Of a stretch of DNA of 64,000 nt, positions 11,966 to 23,411 are shown in pieces; position 1 is the first letter of the stretch; each line of letters opens with the position of its first letter. The stretch is from assembly GCF_023159225.1 (NCBI RefSeq), contig NC_063172.1, positions 59,826,828-59,890,827 of the forward strand. The letters run 5' to 3'. The notes beneath the pieces are model-generated. The model did not search any database. It worked only from the letters and a program-made list of their open reading frames with translations, and had not been told where the DNA came from. The position numbers and the translations under genes were made by a program. The stretch comes from Perognathus longimembris pacificus (lineage: Eukaryota > Chordata > Mammalia > Rodentia > Heteromyidae).

Positions 11966-13614
11966 AAGACACACCCCAACAATTGTTTTTATACATGATG
12001 GCAGCACACATGGCATTTTTAGTATTGGGGGTTGAACCGAACCATTTCCATGTTCACCACCTCGTTCAGCATCAGTGATGTTGTATTCTAATAGACCACA
12101 AGGCTATTTCATGCTGGCATAATTAAAACAGCATGAAAAAAACCAATGTCAATTCCCGGAGAGCACAAATTAGATCTCATAGAAGGAGAGAGTAGAACAC
12201 TTATTTACCAGAGGCGGGAGAGAGGATGAGGAGGAGAGTTGGGCACTGGATGCAAAATCATCTCATAAAGAAATACATTTTGGCATTCTCTTGCATAGAA
12301 GGAAGGATGTCTAGAGTTAATAATATTGTATCAAATATACTGAGCTATCTAGAGGCGAATATTGTGAATGGTTTCAATACAAGCAAGTGACACACGTATG
12401 AGCGGCTGGATATGCTAAGTATGCTGATGGAACTTATGCAATGAATACATGCATGTAAATATCACATTGCACTCCAGTCATATCTACAATTATATTCCAA
12501 TAAGAAGGAGTTTATTTGAGGCAAATAATCTGAAACAAATCACTGGATTTCAAATATGCAAGATATTTTCAAACAGAGAAATATAGATATGTACACATTG
12601 ACAAGAGAAATCATGGTTTGTTAAAGATGAGAAAATGATCTTAAATCCTTCATCTTAGCAGTAGGATGGGTGGGGAATCCATGGGTCATCATTTCCAACC
12701 TTGTACGCATAGGCGGTACACTCGGTATCAATATGGCACAGAGGCCCATCTACCTGGCTTTTTGTTCTTTCATGGGTTTTGTGTGTTGGCTTCCATTACT
12801 CCCTCCCAACGATGCCACCATTAACTCCGTGCTTTCCTGATGATGCTAGTTGTCCTATGTGTAAAACTTGCCCTTCCTATCCTTCTAGGTTTCCCTCCTC
12901 CCCACAAGCATTGCAACACTAGCTTCTAATACAGTCTCCTGAAAGTCTGTCTTGAATACTGTGGGTAGATTCATGACCAATTTCTCCTATCTTCCTCATG
13001 TAACTTGTCTGTAACTCCTCCAAAGCAATGATCATAACACATTATAATATCTTTGGGCTTTCTTTTCTGTATGACAGGCAAAGGCTGTTGTATTGTTGCA
13101 AACCCTAACTTTACATATGGAACATAGAATATTTATTTACTGAATGAATTGATTTGAACATCTTGTGTGTCCCTTTCTAACATAAACTCTCGGGTCTCAT
13201 TCTGTAAGGACAAAACGTACAAAGCAGCCTGATCAAGGTACTGGCAGCACTATTTGAGACAAAGTATTTTCTTATACAAAGTTGAAAATTGCCTACAGCT
13301 TTCTCTACATTTTCATCATTTATATTCTAGACTTTCTCATTACAAGGATGACATTGACTATATTCACTTCTTAAGAACTAGCAGGTTTGGGGATTAATGA
13401 TCTTTCCAGGAACATAAAAGAAAATATAGCTTCCTGATCATAAGCCCTGGCTGTAGGTTAGAATAACCTGGGAATTATTATTTTTAATTACAGATCTTTG
13501 GATCCTAGGACAATTGAACCAAATGGCTTTAGGATGTGGCCCCACTTCAGACTTGCTGAAGCAGAATCTCCATCTTAGTAAGAACCTAATGATTTCCATG
13601 AGCGTTGAATTTTA
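11966..13614. other. Intronic stretch, nothing recognised
   Basis: Unique-looking sequence with short ID-like traces near 12020. No coding frame worth naming and no simple repeat. Confidence 0.4.
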
Positions 13615-14033
13615 ACTCCATGTTATGAAAGCGACTGTTATATCACTGTTGTAATTACTTTCAACATGCGATGTGAAACCGTAGCTTCTATTATTGATGA
13701 CCCTCTTGTATCCCCTTCCTGTGGTTGTACCTGTACTATCTCTGTATCTTATCTGAGTACATTGGAAACTGTGTATACTGGTATTAGAACTAGGAAACTG
13801 AAAGGGAATAGCAAAATCGAGAGATACAGGGTAAAAAGACAAACGACTGCAAAAGCAATACTTGTAAAACTGTTTAGTGTAAATCGACTGAACTCATGGG
13901 GGGAAATGGATAGGGGGAAGGGTGAGGGGGGAATGAGGGAGGAGGTAACAAACAGTACAAGAAATGTATCCAATGCCTAACGTGTGAAACTGTAACCTCT
14001 CTGTACATCAGTTTGACAATAAAAATTTAAAAA
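13615..14033 (+). mobile_element. 3' end of a retroposon, probably L1-type
   Basis: The segment runs into gtacatcagtttgacaataa and then an A-rich tail, with an AATAAA signal just before the A run. That is the structure of a non-LTR retroposon 3' terminus. The sequence is more uniform than the surrounding intron and has a G-rich patch at 13897-13945. The 104-codon frame over it (13666-13980) is not a recognised protein. L1 is the likeliest family, but a processed transcript is possible. Confidence 0.5.
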
Positions 14034-14131
14034 AAAGAAAATAACTTGAAGAGCCTAGAAATAGAAAAAAAAAAAAAAAAAAGAGCACTCAAGTCTCTTA
14101 CTGCCTTTTAGATTTTAAGTTCTGAAAATGA

Positions 14132-14146
14132 CCACCAGGGAGCATC
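14132..14146 (+). promoter_or_regulatory. CTCF-like motif (weak)
   Basis: ccaccagggagcatc resembles the CTCF core CCACCAGGGGGCGC with changes at the tenth base and the last positions. The G-to-A change at position 10 weakens it. Confidence 0.25.
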
Positions 14147-14341
14147 ATTTCTGTAAGATAATGGGTAAAAAAGAGGAGAGAAATTGAACTCCAGCCTCAG
14201 ACACCATTTGGAATCATCTTAAATTGAATAATTGTCTAATAAATTTATGGAATAATGCTCTAATTTGAAGTTGCAAAGGGCCCAAGAACCCATATGCAAA
14301 CCATATATATGTAAGATGTAGATGACAAATGTTTTTCATTT

Positions 14342-14408
14342 GTCTCTCTCTTTCTTTCTCTCTCTCTCTCTCTATATATATACACACATATGTATATATA
14401 TATATATC
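14342..14408. repeat. Compound (TC)n-(TA)n microsatellite
   Basis: A TC-rich tract passes into alternating TA with a short ACACA interruption. Confidence 0.95.
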
Positions 14409-14504
14409 AATGATATTTAAAAATATGAACTACCACAGTAGGAGAATTAATAAATATGTTGGAAGTTATGGATGTATGTGTGTGTGGAGGGTATACAATC
14501 TTGC

Positions 14505-14733
14505 GTGCCAGTCCTGGGGCCTGGTGCTTAGGGTCTGGTACTGTCCTTAAGCTTTTTGCTCAAGGGTAGTGCTCTACCATTTGGACCACTGCTCCATTTC
14601 TAGCCTTCCAGTGGTTAATTGGAGATAAAAGTCTCATGGACTTTCCTGTCCAGGGTAGCTTTGAACCACAACCTTCAGATGTCAGCCTCCTGAGTAGTTA
14701 TGACTCTAAGTGTGAGCCACTGACTCCTGGCTG
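14505..14733 (-). mobile_element. B1-like + Geo dimeric SINE
   Basis: Minus-strand copy. The plus strand starts with the Geo 3' end (gccagtcctggggc), passes the 'gtggttaattggagataaaa' junction and ends in B1 (cagcctcctgagtagttatg). It is moderately diverged. Confidence 0.85.
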
Positions 14734-15188
14734 AAGTTAAAATTTTTAAAAATGAATAAATCTTTCAAGTTCAAGCTGCAGATATATGATAAAACTTTGA
14801 AATTAAAATGTTAAAAGTTTTGGAACTTTAAAAAATTAACTTATTTTTATTGTAAAGGTAAGGTAGAGAAGGGTTACAGTTATGTAAGTCAGGTAATGAG
14901 TGCATTTCCTTTTGCATAGTATCATCTCTTCGTTGGAACTGTTTTTAGTTTATATGTCTAAGGTCACTTGTGAAAGAATGTATATGCTTACTGGACCTGG
15001 TGCAAAGAGAAATAACATAGGGTTTCAGTGGCCAACTGGCTCTTTCTACGTAGACATATTATCGTGTATAGAAAGTGACTTAAATATTTATAGAAAGAAC
15101 AGTATGAACTATATTATTTGAGAATTGATTTCTTTCTTCAATAATTAAATTTTGGAAATGTGTTGGAGAATATGATTTGACTTTTCTA

Positions 15189-15396
15189 TTTTTTTTTTTT
15201 TTTTGGCCAGTCCTGGGGCTTGGACTCAGGGCCTGAGCACTGTCCCTGGCTTCTTTTGCTCAAGGCTAGCACTCTGCCACTTGAACCACAGCGCCACTTC
15301 TGGCCGTTTTCTGTATATGTGGTGCTGGGGAATCGAACCCGGGGCCTCATGTATACGAGGCAAGCTCTCTTGCCACTAGGCCATATCCCCAGCCCC
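15189..15396 (-). mobile_element. IDL-Geo dimeric SINE, young
   Basis: Full-length minus-strand dimer with a T run of about 17 at its plus-strand left edge. The perfect 17-bp duplication atgatttgacttttcta at 15172-15188 and 15397-15413 and the high match to the other IDL-Geo copies suggest a recent insertion. Confidence 0.95.
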
Positions 15397-15429
15397 ATGA
15401 TTTGACTTTTCTAAAATGTATCTTACACA

Positions 15430-15652
15430 GATTCTGGTGTCTGATACCTATAATCTTAGTTACTCAGGAGACTGAGATCTAAGGATTATGGTTTGAAGCC
15501 AGCCTGGGCAAAATAGACTGTAAGTCTCTTTTTTCCAAATAAGTAGCAAAATGCTAGAAGAAGAGGTGTGGATCAAGTAGTAGAATGCCACTCTTGAGCA
15601 AAAAAATCTAAGGTATAGCATCCAGACTTTGCCTTCAAATCCCAGTACCAGC
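15430..15652 (+). mobile_element. B1-like + Geo dimeric SINE
   Basis: The left half has cctataatcttagttactca and gaagccagcctgggc. The right half has gtggatcaagtagtagaatg and ttcaaatcccagtacc. It lies 34 bp from the oppositely oriented copy at 15189-15396, and its tail leads into an AC repeat. Confidence 0.85.
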
Positions 15653-15660
15653 ACATATCC

Positions 15661-15708
15661 ATACAAACACACACACGTACACACACACACGGTACACACA
15701 CACATACC
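15661..15708. repeat. (AC)n microsatellite
   Basis: Interrupted AC repeat with GTAC and GG breaks, starting about 10 bp past the end of the preceding SINE. Confidence 0.9.
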
Positions 15709-16799
15709 TTATAAACATCTTTTAAAGAAACCATTTTCTCAGTGTCACTGCCTTGTAAATTCATCTCAAGCACAAAAAAATAAGCTTCATAGAAGGCTTA
15801 TTTGTATTCTTCTTTAGCTATGGGGGCTCCCAGTTCTGGGCCCTACCTCTCATCTAAAACTTTCGCTGGTATTTACCAAGGAGATTCCAAGAATAGTTGC
15901 AAATATACTCAGTCAGGGTCAAATAATGCTAAAGGTCTCACAACTATTATAACACACATGTTGGACAAAGAAACATATTTTTTTCCTAAAAACTATTTCT
16001 ATATGTAATTGATTGATGAAATATTTACCTGTTCTTTTCACTTTTTTTTTATTCTTAGAGATATTTGTATAGTACATATTGCAGTTTTTTCTCTTGTTAT
16101 TCTCAAAGCACACAATCTCTTAAATATCTTTGAAATTCCTTTGGAAATTTATTTCTTGATTTAATATGGGATGATCCATTTTAAAAAGTTTCCTTTGGAA
16201 GTGTTGATTGAGAGAGGCTGTTGCGGGTCATTCTTAGTGGAGGAGAGTAGTTTAATAGTTATTTAATTTAATATCTCAAGTCTATAGCTGGAGAGATTGC
16301 TGGAAATGTTCAGCCTCCCTAATGGCAATACTTGAAGCAAAGGGCAATATTTATAGATCAGGAATATCTACTCTACCATTAATTTTGTTTCAATTCTATA
16401 TCATTTCACTCAGTATATATATAATATGCATGTACATATGTACATATGATATATATGCAAGTATGTGTATTTGTACTTAGCATGTAGGTATATCTGTATT
16501 TTTCTCATTGAACTCACTGTATTGTAATAATGATAGGGTTGAATTCAGAAATGCACAATTTCATAAAATATTAACTATAGAAAAAGCCTTTATTGATAAT
16601 TCTACATTGCTCAGAATCAATTAAATGTTACATGAAAATGGAGTTGATCATCTTGAACTTCACTGTAAGATCAAGTCATCTAAGCAGAAATATAGAAGGA
16701 TATAAATAATATTCTGATTCAATTACTCTTCAGTGTGACTCCCTGTGCTATCATAACTAGTTTTCAGCTAAAAGGGAAATGGAGTTTTAGTGTTTCACG

Positions 16800-16841
16800 T
16801 GTGTACGCATGTGTGCATGCATATATGTATGTATGTATATG
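16800..16841. repeat. (TG/TA)-rich microsatellite
   Basis: Imperfect gtgtacgcatgtgtgcatgc, then atatatgtatgtatgtat, ending at the 3' boundary of the adjacent minus-strand SINE. Confidence 0.85.
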
Positions 16842-17068
16842 TCTTGGTCCTCAGGCTCGAACTCAGAGTCCAGGTACTATCTCTGAACTTTTGGTGCTAA
16901 AGGCTAACGCTTTACCACTGAAGACACAGCTGTACTTATGGCCATTTGGTGGTTAATTGGAGATAAGAGCCTCAAATATTTTCCTGTCTTGGCTGACTTG
17001 GCACCGTGATCTTCAGATCTCAGCCTCCTGATTAGCTAAGGTTACAAGCGTAAGCCACTAATGCTCTG
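16842..17068 (-). mobile_element. B1-like + Geo dimeric SINE
   Basis: On the plus strand: tcctcaggctcgaactcaga (Geo end), then gccatttggtggttaattgg, then cagatctcagcctcctgatt (B1). Diverged but complete. Confidence 0.85.
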
Positions 17069-18300
17069 TTCAAAAATACTCTTGAAACGGGTTTATATTT
17101 TATCGTAAGTTTCATTTCTTAAATTTTTTTAACTATAAGACTGCATCTTGCTTACCTGTTACAGATCCTATCGTGATTTCCTTTTTCAGCATATTTTTCA
17201 CTTAGCATCAATTCGTTGCACAAAGGTTTCATTTTCATACACACACAGAAATCAGACTGCCCCTCCATCACCATCCCTCATAGCTGATCCCATCTTCCCA
17301 AACCAATCTCAACCAACTTCATTTTTCTATTTTCACACTTGTACATAAAATAGACACTTTTTCTTGGTCATGAATTTATATTTAATTTTTTGTTTCTTTA
17401 TCGTAAAGGGCAAGTTTACTCTATTTTTCTGTTTTCTACCTAGAGAGCACGTATGACTATCTCTTGTTTCATATTAAATTCCTCTCCAACAGTGGCCCTC
17501 AAATTTGAGTATTCAGGCAAATCACATGGAGGGCCCAACAACTAGCTTCCAATGCAGAAGATCTAGGAACATCTCCAAATTCGCTTTTCACAAGGGCCCG
17601 GGCGGTACTGAGACTTCTCATAGCTTCCGAATGAACTTTCTCATTTCTTTTCCTCTGTCACTCCAACCTCAGGTGCACCAAACGCACAAGCCCTCTCCTT
17701 TCCCTCTGAGAACAAGAATGTACTAACCTCTGACTTAGGGTTATGATTCACAGGACATCTTACTCCCATCTATGGCAGAACTCCCTATTCACATGTGAGA
17801 CCCATAGAAGGACACAAAACAAAATAAGCACAACAACAAAAAGTCAAGCTGTACAAACCCAATCAATCATGTCTTCTCTGATTAGATGGGCCTTCGTCCT
17901 CACTGCTTACCAGATGAAGGCCAAATGCCTTAGCTTCACATTCCATGGCATCAATAACTGGCCCCAAGGTAACCTTGGTTTTCTAACCCACATCCATTAA
18001 CCCAGTGTTTTGTAGTACTTGGCATTTTGTTCCCACTTCTCCCTTGTTTTCCTTTGTGCCATCACTTCCCTTATTCTTACTATTTATTTTTTTGAAAGGT
18101 AAAAATTGTACCCATTTCAAAAATTGTACTCAATGAGGTTCGAAGTTTTGTTTGTCAAAATTTTGTTTTCCAATTCCTCTTCTCCTTTTATTTTCAGAGG
18201 CCTTTACCTGTGGTGTCACAGTAAGTAATATAACAATTGCTTTAGAGCCATTGATTTGTGCATCATTTCCTTCATATGTGTTTCTACATTTTTTCATGTC
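17069..18300. other. Intronic stretch, nothing recognised
   Basis: Unique-looking sequence. Plus-strand frames of 66-85 codons at 17148-18000 are not supported by any family or by splice context. Confidence 0.4.
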
Positions 18301-18600
18301 TTTTGGCAATACTGGGATTTGAACTCAGGGTTTCCTACTTACAAGGCCAGTGCTCTATTACTTGACCCATGCCACTTCCCCTTTTCCTTTAGTTATATTT
18401 TTAATAGTTTCACACTTATACTCTGGCCTGATGGAGCTATGTTCTTCATATTTATGCATCTCCTGTAGCTGGATGGCAAATAAATACCACCACACCGGGC
18501 TTGTGGGTTGACATGAGGTCTTGTGAGCTGTCTTAAATCTGTTTTCATGATCTCCAACTCCCAAGTAACTAGAAATACAGGTATGAGCCATAGCACCCAG
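18301..18600 (-). mobile_element. ID-like and B1-like SINE remnants
   Basis: 18301-18377 is an ID-like unit in reverse (ctgggatttgaactcaggg). About 85 bp of non-SINE sequence separates it from a worn B1-like part ending gtatgagccatagcaccc. The whole may be one old broken dimer. Confidence 0.6.
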
Positions 18601-20271
18601 ATGGTTTTTTCATATTTTTTGCAGGGGTAGCATTATGTCTTTTTTAAAGCTAGTAGATACTTAATATGAGTATTAAATTATATGACAATCAATCCTTAAA
18701 CATATGAGGGCATTTTACTAGGTAATATTTAAAAGTATTGCTGGATTTCTAAATGCTTGCAAAGAAAGCACTTTAGATTTATTTAACTTAGAGTTTAGGA
18801 ATTGCTATTTTTCTCAAAGCCAGCTTAGTCACTTTTAAAGAGAAATATAAATCATAACCTGGTTATTGGAATGACAGGAAGTGGAGAGAGTGATCAGAAA
18901 GTGTGTTCAATGGAGTGGAAAGAATTGTAGTGGCAGGAGGTCTACCTGGCCTCATTCTGCAGTTGACTAAGCCATGGAAACTGGCTTAAGTGGCATTTGT
19001 CAAAATGGTTATCCAAGGAAAACGATGAAGGTTATAGTCCTGAGCTCTGCTGTCAATATCAATGCCTCCTTTATGGAGAAGCAATGAAGCATGATGGGAA
19101 TAACTCAAAGTGAGTCAGGAGGCGTGGGTTTAGCCCTGCTGGTAACTGTATAAACTCAGGCAATACTGAACATCTCTCAGACAAGATGCATTGGCCTTTA
19201 AAATAAAAGTTTTGCCTCATGAGCCACATACTTCCACCTCAGATTCTATGAGTGCTCCCGAGGCACTAATTGTAACTCTGTAGAATCTCGATTTGGTCTT
19301 GCAGTGTCCCTTTGAGAGAAGACCACCACACATCTCTACTCAGTACCCATCATGCAACAACTGAAACGATCTCCTTAAAGGAGTGGCTTTCCTTTAGCGG
19401 CATCTCTCCCTTCCTCCCCCCGTACCCTCTATCCCCAAACAGATGAAAATGTCTGGAGATTTCATAGTTGTCACTCCCTCTCCCCAGTAAAGTAATAACC
19501 AAAGATATTGATTGTGCCAAAGAATCCCTGATCTAGATAGGAAGAGAGAAACTTCTCTGGGAAATTACTTTTTTAGAGTCTATGATAGTTCTGGAGAATA
19601 TAGTCTACAACAGTTGTAGAGTCTATAAGGGCCATATCATACAGAACAACCAAAGGACAATTCAGCTTGGGGCTTGAAGATTCTTACCAGGTGATGTGCT
19701 TGCTATACTTCATTTTAAAATTAAAACCAAAATGTAATTAAAATACTCCTACTTTGAGAGATATAAAAGTAGCTATTTTTGAAAATCTATTATTCATTTA
19801 TTGCCCTTGGGAATGAAGTAAAAAATCTGGTTACATGAGAAGTCCACACATCACTTTAAATATCCAGCTGCAACTCTAACCAATAGTGGACTGGACTGCA
19901 TCCCAATTTTACAAATGCTTCTTTAAAAGATACAATCTGCATGACAATTCCCAAAGCCATATTGTTACCAAAAAAAAGTTTGATTAAACATGTGTTATCA
20001 GGAGAATAAATTTAGGTGTTAAAGACTGGGAAAGTTAAGTGACTTGGTACAGTTTTTTAGCCATCTATTCAATATCGCTAATAACTTGAAAATAAACATT
20101 AATTTCCCTATTCAATAAACTCTCATTTCCTAACTCAATTCCCAGAGTCAGAGACTGGAATGACAAAGACTCCAAACTTTTTTCTTATTGTCTCCATATG
20201 TTTGATAAATATTATTGGCTAGTCTACCAGAATCTCATCAAACTTGCTAGTTGGAAATTTTTGTGCTTTTT
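18601..20271. other. Intronic stretch with one MIR
   Basis: Mostly unique sequence; the only repeat recognised is the MIR at about 19085-19200. No coding frame longer than about 60 codons. Confidence 0.45.
19085..19200 (+). repeat. MIR SINE fragment
   Basis: Follows the MIR order: 'ggcgtgggtttagccctgct', then 'aactcaggcaa', then 'catctctcagacaagatgca'. This matches the tRNA-derived and core parts of the consensus with many substitutions. Confidence 0.6.
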
Positions 20272-20287
20272 AAAAAACTAGATCATT

Positions 20288-20499
20288 GGGGCTGGGGATA
20301 TAGCCTAGCGGCAAGAGTGCCTGCCTCAGATACACGAGGCCCTAGGTTCGATTCCCCAGCACCACATATACAGAAAACGGCCAGAAGCGGCGCTGTGGCT
20401 CAAGTGGCAGAGTGCTAGCCTTGAGCAGGAAGAAGCCAGGGACAGTGCTCAGGCCCTGAGTCCAAGGCCCAGGACTGGCAAAAAAAAAAAAAAAAAAAA
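20288..20499 (+). mobile_element. IDL-Geo dimeric SINE, young
   Basis: Nearly consensus copy starting ggggctggggatatagccta with an uninterrupted A tail. The 16-bp duplication aaaaaactagatcatt is at 20272-20287 and 20500-20515. Confidence 0.95.
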
Positions 20500-20564
20500 A
20501 AAAAACTAGATCATTAAAGTAAAGTAAATGCCTCTTCGATTCTTAAAAATTTCTGTCAGAGGAC

Positions 20565-20905
20565 AGAAATTAGGTTTTACTTTCCAGAGCTATTTCACTA
20601 GACACATTTTTTGGTGGCTTAAATCATCATTTATTTCTCACAGTTTTGGAGGCCTGGAAGTTCAAAATCTGGTGTTTAGTAAGGGCATTATTCCTATTTT
20701 GCCTGACTGCTTTGTCACTGAATCCACACAAGATGGAGAATGAGCTTATCTTTCGCATGTCTCCAGTGTTGAAGGCCCTGATCCTATTAATGAGGCCTCA
20801 ACTCTCCATGCCTATTTACTTCCCCAGAGTTTTACTTCCATTGGAGATACAGATTTTAGTATATGATTTTTAAAGAGGGTCACAAAATTCAACATATGCA
20901 GTTAC
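20565..20905 (-). mobile_element. Old ERVL-MaLR LTR remnant (MST/MLT1 type)
   Basis: On the plus strand it begins ggtggcttaaatcatcattt and continues ctcacagttttggaggcc. This is the reverse of the typical MaLR LTR 3' end (gagaataaatttctgtt...ttaagccacc). It ends near caaaattcaacatatgcagt, the reverse of the usual 5' end. It is a solo LTR with no viral genes. Confidence 0.7.
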
Positions 20906-22217
20906 ATACATCTGTTCTAATTCAAAAACAACTACAACAACAATAGGCTCTCTGATCTAGATCTTGGTTGTTTCACTAGACACACTTGAACTTAATATTT
21001 ATACTTTTCAAGTCCATTGGCAGCCCAATCAGTTGCAAAGCTTTTCTTGTGATGTTATATAATCCACAGTCTTAGATTTGACCATTTTGAGGGCTAGCAT
21101 TTGATACTTAGGCAGTGGGAAGAAGAATTGTGGCAACGTTTTGGTCCCTAATTTCCTTACTCTGCCAGATTCTAGAACCCTGTGGCCCGACAGCATCTAA
21201 GACATCTGATTTAGGAATATTAGCATTGTTAGGTTAATCTCTTCCTAAAAGAAGGTGCCACATACAGGTGAGTTAAAAATAGGATAATTCATATGATTTC
21301 TAAATAATCTCCCTGTGCCTGAATCATATCTGGATGTTTCCGGACTATTCTGATAATCCCTAGGATTAAAGTTTAAAATGAAGGGTCCAGAAAGGAAGGA
21401 AGCACAGGAAAGGTATTTTAATCACTATAAGTATATTTGCACAGAGCATGTATGTAGGTGATATATTCGTGTGTATGTACAAACCTGCTTCTAAAGACTG
21501 TTTTATTAAGATAGGAAGTGTGAACTTTCATCCTGTCTTCGGTTTTGAAGGTCTCCGCTAGTCTATCATAGAACTGACATTTCATATATGTGTGTCACTC
21601 AACACATACGTGCATCCCTTTGTGATATCTCTTGTAGTTGTGGGGGACACTGCAGGGTTACCAGAGCCAAGCGCCTCGTCTTGCAATTGGAGACAGATGC
21701 CAACTCCTTCAATAACTACAGTTCTGAAAGTGGCAATGCTTCCCAGAGGGCAGTGCGTATACATTTCTTTCTTACTGTGTGTACTTAGCAGTGTTAACTG
21801 GTTTCATAAAACAACACTATGATTAAGAGTGTGTGGCAGAGCTGGGGCAAAGTGCCACTTTAGACCAGTGTTTCCAAGAAGTGACATTTGAGCTGAGAAC
21901 TGAATGTGAAGGTCTGAGGCAAGAGTGTTCCGACTGGAAAGAGCAAGCCCAGAGGTCATCCAGTAGGGGGAGAGACAGAAAGCTAGTGTGACTGTAAAAC
22001 CAGCGTGCCGTGTAAAACCAGGTCAGACATCTCAGTACAACCTGCATATCATGTTCAGAAAAATGGGACTTTTCCCCCCTATTCTGTCTCAGGTGAGAGA
22101 GGCAAGGAGATAATCTAATGAATGCTAAGAAGATCACACTGACCAGAGTGAAAACTGCTATTTTGGAGTGGCAAGACTTAGGAAAGGAAGGCCAGGTCAG
22201 GTGTCAAGATGTAATTC
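20906..22217. other. Intronic stretch, nothing recognised
   Basis: No SINE and no simple repeat. Opposing frames at 21582-21822 and a 104-codon minus-strand frame at 21823-22137 have no family features. Confidence 0.4.
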
Positions 22218-22231
22218 AAAAAAAGAGGATG

Positions 22232-22471
22232 CTAAGCTGAGTGCTGGCGCTCATGCTTACAATCCTAGCTACTCACGAGGCTGAGATCTGAGGACAGCGG
22301 CTCAAAGCCAGCCTGGACAGGAAAGTCCATGAGACTCTTATCTCCAAGTAGCCACCAGAAAAACCAGATGTGGCAGTGTGGCTCCAAGTGGTAGAGCATT
22401 GGCCTTGAGCTAAAGAGCTCAGGGACATTGCCCAGGCCCAGAGTTCAAACCCCATGACTGACAAAAAAAAA
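22232..22471 (+). mobile_element. B1-like + Geo dimeric SINE
   Basis: Well-preserved copy: cttacaatcctagctactca, then caaagccagcctggacagg, then ggtagagcattggccttgag and gagttcaaaccccatgac, plus an A tail. The duplication aaaaaaagaggatg is at 22218-22231 and 22472-22485. Confidence 0.93.
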
Positions 22472-22485
22472 AAAAAAAGAGGATG

Positions 22486-23242
22486 TTTTGGATTAGAGCA
22501 GAGGAAATGATGAGAGCAGATTCTGAACATATTGTAGAGTATGATGGGTCAAAACTTGCTCCTACATGGAGTGCTTGGCAAGAAGGTAAAAGATGAACTG
22601 AGAATGAAACCCAGGCATTTTGGTTGATAATTAAGGAAGTCTTGACCCATCAGTGGCTTTTCCATACCTCCCTGCCAGTAATAAACTATTTCATGAGGTT
22701 CTACTCAAAGGTTACTCAAGTAATTAGTAGTTCTCATTATTATTGATTCCTTATATCATTTTATGTCATGCTTTGAACAATTGAATGACTGTGTGAGTGA
22801 TTCAATGACTCAGTGGTTTAGCTAAAGGAAGAAACTATTCTTATATAAAATTGTGTATCCTCATCATCAGTGTGCACACTGTCTCACAAACAATTACTGA
22901 ACATGAGGTCCAGTTCCTCAGGACAGTGGTCGTTGTAGGTCCAATCATTATCAACTACTAACTTCAGTCTCAAACTAGGGGATGCTTCTCAAATGTTCTT
23001 TCCAGGCAGAATACCCTTGGCTCAGATCTTCACATTCAGTTGTCAGCTCAAATAAAGCAGATCTCCAACTGTTCTGAGACCCAAAGCCTTTGTAGGTGAA
23101 TGAATACAACACAATAAGGAAAAATGGGGTTCGGTTTCGGATCAATTTTGGAAATTTGTGAATTCCACCAAGTTCTAAGATAAGACATTTCTAATAAAGA
23201 ACCTAACCAAAAGCCTAGTACTCGTACCATAGCCTTGAAACA
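22486..23242. other. Intronic stretch, nothing recognised
   Basis: Unique-looking sequence with no long frame. Confidence 0.4.
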
Positions 23243-23362
23243 CTTATCTATAGTTAACCACCAAAGTGCCAGGAGTAGAATTGTGGCTCAAGTGGTAGAA
23301 CACTGGCCTTGAGCACAAAAGTTCAGACACAATTCTCAGACCCTGAGTTCAAGCCCCAGTAC
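23243..23362 (+). mobile_element. 5'-truncated B1-Geo SINE
   Basis: Starts inside the B1-to-Geo junction (cttatctatagttaaccacc) and contains a full right monomer (tggctcaagtggtagaacac, then gagttcaagccccagtac). No B1 body is present. Confidence 0.85.

Positions 23363-23407
<45 letters not shown>
23363..23407. repeat. (AC)n microsatellite on a SINE tail
   Basis: About 22 uninterrupted AC units beginning at the very end of the adjoining SINE, where an A-rich tail would be expected. Confidence 0.97.

Positions 23408-23411
<4 letters not shown>

Noticed and set aside
13666..13980. 104-codon frame as a possible gene
   Set aside because: It lies within a retroposon 3' end with a poly-A signal and has no known protein features.
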